Shown here one piece after another: positions 59,905-64,000 of a stretch of DNA of 64,000 nt (position 1 is the stretch's first letter; each line of letters opens with the position of its first letter). A model generated the notes under the pieces. The model was given only the letters and a program-made list of their open reading frames with translations. It had not been told where the DNA came from and ran no database searches. Source of the stretch: Chromohalobacter israelensis. Lineage in GTDB: Bacteria; Pseudomonadota; Gammaproteobacteria; Pseudomonadales; Halomonadaceae. The stretch is from the NCBI GenBank assembly GCA_000761475.1, contig JQNW01000007.1, positions 248,001 through 312,000 on the forward strand, given 5' to 3'. Made by a program: the position numbers and the translations under genes.

Positions 59905-60894
59905 TTACTTGTCGGGTCCCGTGTGATTAACCACCCGCCTGGTAAATAAGTCAGGCCGTTTAGTCTGCCATTCTTTCATCATCGCAATAGGTGATTGATG
60001 GTGCAGTGCCTTCTGCGGGATGTGGTGATTGTACAGCCAGGTATAGCGTTTCAGCGTCTGTTCCAGGTCCTCGCCTGAGGCATAGCGCCGAGTCGCCAGC
60101 ACGTCGCTGATGCGGCCGTTGAAGCGCTCCACCATGCCGTTCGTTTGCGGCTTTCCCGGCTTGATCAGGCGGTGTTCGATGTCATGTGCCTGGCACTCCT
60201 GGTCAAACGGATGCCGGCCGCTGGGCTTGCGCTCACCTGCACGTGTGAAGCGATCGGTAAAAGATTTGCCGTTGTCAGTCAGCACCGTCTGGATCTTGAA
60301 GGGCGCCTTCTCTTCCACCTGCTTCATGAACGCGCGAGCATCCTTCGCGGACTGACTGCTTCGGATCTCCAGATACACCCAACGCGTGGCGCGATCGATG
60401 GCGACGTACAGGTAGCGTTTCTGCTGCTCGTCGGGCATCCGAGGCAGGTGCTTGATGTCGATGTGCACATACCCCGGTTCGTAGTCCTTGAAGGGCTTGT
60501 GCCTCGGTTTCTCGTCATCTCCGATGTCCTGCCGAGCCAGTTCCGCCAGTGTCGGCACGCCGCGCCGCTGGAGCATGCGATGCAGGCCGGAGCGAGACAA
60601 CCGGGAGTTCAGGAACTCACGCGCCACGACGAGGAGATCATCCAGGCCGAGGCGAAGGAATTCGCGTGCTGCGATCAGCACCTCCTCCTGCTCGGGCGTG
60701 AGCGTGGCCAGCAGGTTGTGACGCGTGTGCGATCGATCATGGACATCGTCACGGTAGCGCCAGCGCCGTATGGTCGCGGTGGCGACACCATACTGGCGAG
60801 CCAGCTCGCTATCCGTGATGCTGGAGGGCGCTGCCTGGATCTCGGCCCGGATCTTCGGTGTCGTGGTCGCTTGTTTATGCAGCTTGATGTCCAT
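59905..60894 (-). CDS. IS481-family transposase, copy 3
   Basis: Same protein as the other two copies, with HTH and the complete DDE core. After the last in-element residues (HTGPD) the flank adds AAG TAA, so this copy ends after a single extra residue (Lys). ATG 60894 follows the in-element GGGAGCAA. Confidence 0.92.
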   Translation of the reverse strand: MDIKLHKQATTTPKIRAEIQAAPSSITDSELARQYGVATATIRRWRYRDDVHDRSHTRHNLLATLTPEQEEVLIAAREFLRLGLDDLLVVAREFLNSRLSRSGLHRMLQRRGVPTLAELARQDIGDDEKPRHKPFKDYEPGYVHIDIKHLPRMPDEQQKRYLYVAIDRATRWVYLEIRSSQSAKDARAFMKQVEEKAPFKIQTVLTDNGKSFTDRFTRAGERKPSGRHPFDQECQAHDIEHRLIKPGKPQTNGMVERFNGRISDVLATRRYASGEDLEQTLKRYTWLYNHHIPQKALHHQSPIAMMKEWQTKRPDLFTRRVVNHTGPDK

Positions 60895-60985
60895 GAACTT
60901 GCTCCCGGATGAATTGCTGAAGAAGCTCTCTCGCTGCTAGCAGAGGATAACTTCTATAGGCGATCCGATCATCCGGGACCCTACA
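59910..60985 (-). mobile_element. IS481-family element, copy 3
   Basis: 1076 bp from TGTCGGGTCCCG to CGGGACCCTACA, with the 6-bp duplication ATTACT at 59904-59909 and 60986-60991. Same sequence as copies 1 and 2. It lies between puuB and the antiporter gene and probably cuts their transcription link. Confidence 0.93.
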
Positions 60986-61074
60986 ATTACTTGAAAAACT
61001 GAAGTAGCGGCGCTTTGGCGCCCGACAATTCGGCTTCCCGTCATTCACGAAGGCACAACAACAACTCCGCTGAG

Positions 61075-62448
61075 GTGAGACACGATGGAAATGACAATCC
61101 CCTTGTCCTGCTGCCCACGGCAATCGTCCTGATACTGGCATTGTGGACCCGGCGGGCCCTCGAGCCCCTGGTCCTGGGGGCCTTTATCGGCACCTTGATG
61201 ATCGATCCCGGCAATGCCTTGAGCAGCCTCACCGAGGATCTGCTCACAGTGATGACCAACGAGGATGTCGCCTGGGTCATCATGGTCTGCGGCCTGATGG
61301 GCAGCATCATCGCGCTGCTGCTCAAGTCCGGTTCCTCCCGCGCCTTTGCGGACAAGCTGATGCGCTATACCACCAGCAAGCCTCGCGCGCTGCTGGGCTG
61401 CTGGATCATGGGCATCATCCTGTTCGTCGACGACTACCTGAACTCCCTGGCCGTCGGTACCTCGATGCGCAAGGTCACCGACCGCTTCAAGACGTCCCGG
61501 GAAATGCTGGCCTACGTGGTCGACTCCACCGCCGCGCCCATCAGCGTGCTGATCCCGATCTCGACCTGGGCAGTCTTCTTCGGCGCGCTGCTCGAGACCA
61601 ACGGCGTGGCGCAGGATGGCCAGGGGGTGTGGACTTACATTCAGGCCATTCCCTTCATGTTCTACCCCTGGGTCGCGGTGATCCTGGTGCCGCTTTTCAT
61701 CTTTCGCTGGATTCCTGCCTTCGGCCCGATGAAGAAGGCCGAGCAACGTGCCGAAAAACAAGGGCAGTGCGTGCCGCCCGGTGCCGAACACATCGATGAC
61801 GAAATCGCCCACCTCGAAGCGGACACCCATGCGAAAGGCAGCATCTGGTCCTTTCTGCTGCCCATGGCGTCACTGGCCTTCTTTACCTGGTGGTTCGACC
61901 TGGATTTCCTGATGGGCATCTTCGTGACCCTGGCCGGCATGATCGTGGCCTTCATCGGGTTCAAGAAGCTGTCGCCCAGCCAGACCTTCGACAATATCCT
62001 GGAAGGCTTCAAGTCGATGCTGGATGCCCTGGCCGTGCTGGTGGCCGCCTTCCTCTTCAATGAGGTCAATACCTCGCTGGGGCTCGCCGATTATGTCATC
62101 ACCACGGTCGAGCCGCTGGTCAGCGCGGAAATGCTGCCCTTCATCATTTTCACCGTCATGGGCTTCGTGTCCTTTGCCACCGGGTCCAACTGGGGCGTCT
62201 TCGTGATCATCCTGCCGATCGTCGCCGTGCTGGGGCAGAATCTCGGGGCCGACATGACGCTGGTGATCGGTGCCACGCTCTCTGCCAGCACCTTCGGCAG
62301 CCATGCCTGCTTCTATTCCGATGCCACGGTGCTGACCGCTCAGGCCAGCGGCTGCACTCCCTTCCAGCACGCCTTCACCCAGTTGCCTTATGCGGCCCTC
62401 GCGGGCTGTATTGCCGCCGCGGGGTATCTGGTGCTGGGCTACATGTGA
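61075..62448 (+). CDS. NhaC-type Na+/H+ antiporter family transporter (possible start frameshift)
   Basis: About 457 residues, 11-12 helices: LVLLPTAIVLILALWTRRAL, EPLVLGAFIGTLMIDPGNAL, LLGCWIMGIILFVDDYLNSL, VVDSTAAPISVLIPISTWAV and FGSHACFYSDATVLTAQASG. The start is awkward. GTG 61075 is in frame but lacks a good RBS. ATG 61085 has GAGGTGAG eight bases upstream but is out of frame; one missing G in ATGGAAATG-ACAAT would restore M-E-M-D-N-P-L. Context suggests uptake or exchange of a polyamine-related cation. Confidence 0.8.
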   Translation: MRHDGNDNPLVLLPTAIVLILALWTRRALEPLVLGAFIGTLMIDPGNALSSLTEDLLTVMTNEDVAWVIMVCGLMGSIIALLLKSGSSRAFADKLMRYTTSKPRALLGCWIMGIILFVDDYLNSLAVGTSMRKVTDRFKTSREMLAYVVDSTAAPISVLIPISTWAVFFGALLETNGVAQDGQGVWTYIQAIPFMFYPWVAVILVPLFIFRWIPAFGPMKKAEQRAEKQGQCVPPGAEHIDDEIAHLEADTHAKGSIWSFLLPMASLAFFTWWFDLDFLMGIFVTLAGMIVAFIGFKKLSPSQTFDNILEGFKSMLDALAVLVAAFLFNEVNTSLGLADYVITTVEPLVSAEMLPFIIFTVMGFVSFATGSNWGVFVIILPIVAVLGQNLGADMTLVIGATLSASTFGSHACFYSDATVLTAQASGCTPFQHAFTQLPYAALAGCIAAAGYLVLGYM

Positions 62449-62469
62449 TCTCGGACGAGCGAATACGCC

Positions 62470-63878
62470 ATGCACACTGACGCGCTTAGCAATTTCTGGA
62501 GCACCACCCTGGACGAGCGGCCGGCGTCGCGCCCGCGCCTGGCCGCGCATGTCCAGGCCGACGTGGTCATCGTCGGTGCCGGCTTCACCGGGCTATGGAC
62601 CGCTTATTACCTGAAGCGCCTTGCCCCCGAGCGGGAGATCGTCGTGCTCGAGGCCGAGCGTGTCGGGCATGGCGCGTCGGGGCGCAATGGCGGCTGGGTG
62701 GTGGGTAACCTCGCCGGGCTGGAGCGACACATCGGGGGCTTGTCACGCGAAGAGCGGCGAACCTGTTGCGGCGTGGTGGCCGATAACGTCGACGAGGTGG
62801 GCCGGGTACTGGCGCACGAGGGGATCGAGGCCGATTTCAACAAGGGCGGCGCGATCTATGCGGCGGCTCGCTACCGAGATCAGGTCGCCATCCAGCGCAC
62901 TACCTGCAGCATCTGCATGAGCTGGGTCACAGCGAGGCGAACTGCTACTGGCTGGATGCCGAACAACTCTCGGAGAAGGCCCGGTTCAGAAACGGCCATG
63001 GCGGCATCTATCACCGCCAGGTCGCCACCGTGAACCCGGCCAAGCTGGTCGCTGGCCTGGCCGAGCGCGTCGAGCGCCTGGGCGTGACGATCCACGAGCA
63101 GAGCCGCGCCGAGACCCTGTCGCACCACAAGGTGAGCACGCGCGAAGGCAGCGTCGAATCACCGATGGTGGTGTGTGCCACCGAGGGGTACGCCGACCGG
63201 TTCCTCGATTTCAAGCGCCACGTGATTCCGGTGCAGAGCCTGGTGATCGCCACCGAGCCGCTGTCGGAGGCCCGTTGGCAGGAGGTCGGCATGGCCGAGC
63301 GTCCCGCCTTCGCGGATGCCAGCCGGTTGATCAATTACGGCCATCGCACCGCCGACGGGCGCATCGTTTTCGGCGCCCGCGGCAACTACTATCTCGGCGC
63401 CAGATCCAAGGCCGACCAGGCGATCGATGATGGGGCCATTCGCATGCGGCGGGATCTGCTGGTGGATCTCCTGCCCGCGCTGGAGGGTGTCAGGGTCGAG
63501 TATGGCTGGGGCGGTTCGTTGGGCTTGTCGCGCAACTTCCGCCCGCATGCGATCCTCGACCGCGCCAGCGGCCTTGCCACCGCGGGCGGTTACGCCGGCG
63601 AAGGGGTGGCCGCCTCGCACCTGTTCGGTCGCACCCTGGCGGAGATGATCCTCGAGCGCGATACCGAGCGGGTGCGCATGCCCTGGGCCTTCAGCGACGC
63701 CAGTCATCGTCAGCTGATAAAACGCTGGGAAGTCGAGCCGCTACGCTGGCTCGCCGCGCAAGCGATCACCTTCAGCTATGCCGGAGAAGAAGCGCTGATG
63801 CGCCGCGACAAGCCGGCGCCCCTGCTCAAGCCCGCACTCAGACGATTGAACGATCGCTTCGCCTCGATCATCGAGTAA
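62470..63878 (+). pseudogene. Second PuuB-like FAD oxidoreductase, frameshifted
   Basis: The first frame (62470 to about 62898) gives LDERPASRPRLAAHVQADVV, IVGAGFTGLWTAYYLKRLAP and VGHGASGRNGGWVVGNLAGL. At about 62898-62903 (CGCACTACC) the frame changes. The true continuation is YLQHLHELGHSEANCYWLDA, EQLSEKARFRNGHGGIYHRQ and VATVNPAKLVAGLAERVERL, running to 63878 with YGWGGSLGLSRNFRPHAILD and GGYAGEGVAASHLFGRTLAE. One base appears lost; a sequencing error is possible. If real, the cluster has one working oxidase. Confidence 0.88.
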
Positions 63879-63906
63879 CGGTCGAGCCGGGCGCCCTGCG
63901 CCGGGG

Positions 63907-64000
63907 TCAGCCATCCCCGGCGTAGCCGTCCTCGGGCATCTCGGCCTCGTCTTCGGGCGGCGTGGCTTCCTCGCTGGAGGCGTCCGCTGACGCCTCGGCG
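63907..64000 (-). CDS. C-terminal end of an acidic protein (runs off the window)
   Basis: On the minus strand the frame entering at 64000 reads AEASADASSEEATPPEDEAE then MPEDGYAGDG and a TGA at 63909-63907. The tail is acidic and Ala/Glu/Pro-rich, as in many halophile proteins. The family cannot be told. The stop codon lies within the hairpin GCCGGGG / CCCCGGC (63900-63921), which may act as a shared terminator with the convergent oxidase relic. Confidence 0.5.
   Translation of the reverse strand, partial: AEASADASSEEATPPEDEAEMPEDGYAGDG

Noticed and set aside
63900..63921. Hairpin GCCGGGG/CCCCGGC as a stand-alone terminator
   Set aside because: It overlaps the stop codon of the minus-strand partial gene and lacks a T run on either side, so I only mention it within that entry.
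1..64000. tRNA, rRNA or known riboswitch genes
   Set aside because: I scanned intergenic regions by eye for tRNA-like cloverleaf ends, rRNA words and conserved riboswitch cores and saw none; a covariance-model search would be needed to exclude small RNAs.

Overview
The window looks like a chromosomal accessory region, or possibly a large plasmid segment, of a moderately halophilic gammaproteobacterium, most likely Halomonas or a close relative. I base this on the high GC content of most genes and on family-level recognition of the proteins; no search was run. It is dense with insertion sequences and gene relics. I count nine sizeable IS elements or IS remnants plus smaller relics: IS5 (edge fragment, plus two identical IS427-type copies), IS1380, two IS30 types, IS256, IS3 and three identical 1076-bp IS481 copies. 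There is also one MITE and at least ten broken host genes.

Layout. 1-5.3 kb: an IS5 fragment, a LysR regulator and a divergent Rieske oxygenase gene split by nested IS1380 and IS30 insertions. 5.3-7.6 kb: an EamA exporter, an MFS relic and a truncated orphan gene. 7.6-11 kb: IS427-type IS5, a truncated metal transporter with its MerR regulator and MerR-type promoter, a deleted IS256 and a second MFS relic. 11-21.2 kb: a metal-resistance island. It holds a CsoR/RcnR repressor, a His-rich secreted protein, a HupE-like protein and an anchor protein. Next comes an APC permease-CopA ATPase operon behind a CueR-type promoter, then small metal-associated proteins, an Lgt, a CopR-CopB chimera, a cupredoxin and a DUF411 operon behind a second CueR-type promoter.

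21.2-32.6 kb: doxX split by IS481, wrbA, pirin, an IS30 relic, a beta-propeller-like protein, a glycosyltransferase relic, a retropepsin-like protein, a Ca/Na exchanger, a MucD/DegP protease and an integrase tail abutting IS481. 32.6-36.6 kb: an intact polar amino-acid ABC transporter and a cold-shock gene. 37-46.6 kb: a membrane protein, a Kef-type antiporter split by IS3, DUF808, a hydrolase, IS427-type IS5, and NYN and RhuM-Fic genes surrounded by partial duplications. 46.6-56.2 kb: RidA, LysR, GFA, an AbiE toxin-antitoxin operon with paired operators, HxlR with SnoaL, a frameshifted hydrolase, DUF2252, a reductase-like protein and TetR. 56.2-64 kb: a putrescine (gamma-glutamyl) catabolism cluster with a GntR regulator, puuA, puuB, an NhaC-type antiporter and a frameshifted second oxidase.

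Functional logic. The metal island combines sensors (MerR, CsoR/RcnR), efflux (CopA, truncated transporter) and periplasmic binding proteins (cupredoxin, His-rich protein, DUF411). Its in-frame copR-copB fusion shows that a larger copper operon has collapsed. The AbiE operon and the NYN/RhuM-Fic pair are the defence-like content. Two IS families here do not encode their own transposase stop codon: the IS427-type element takes it from its duplicated target, and the IS481 element reads into the flank. I saw no CRISPR array, rRNA or tRNA.
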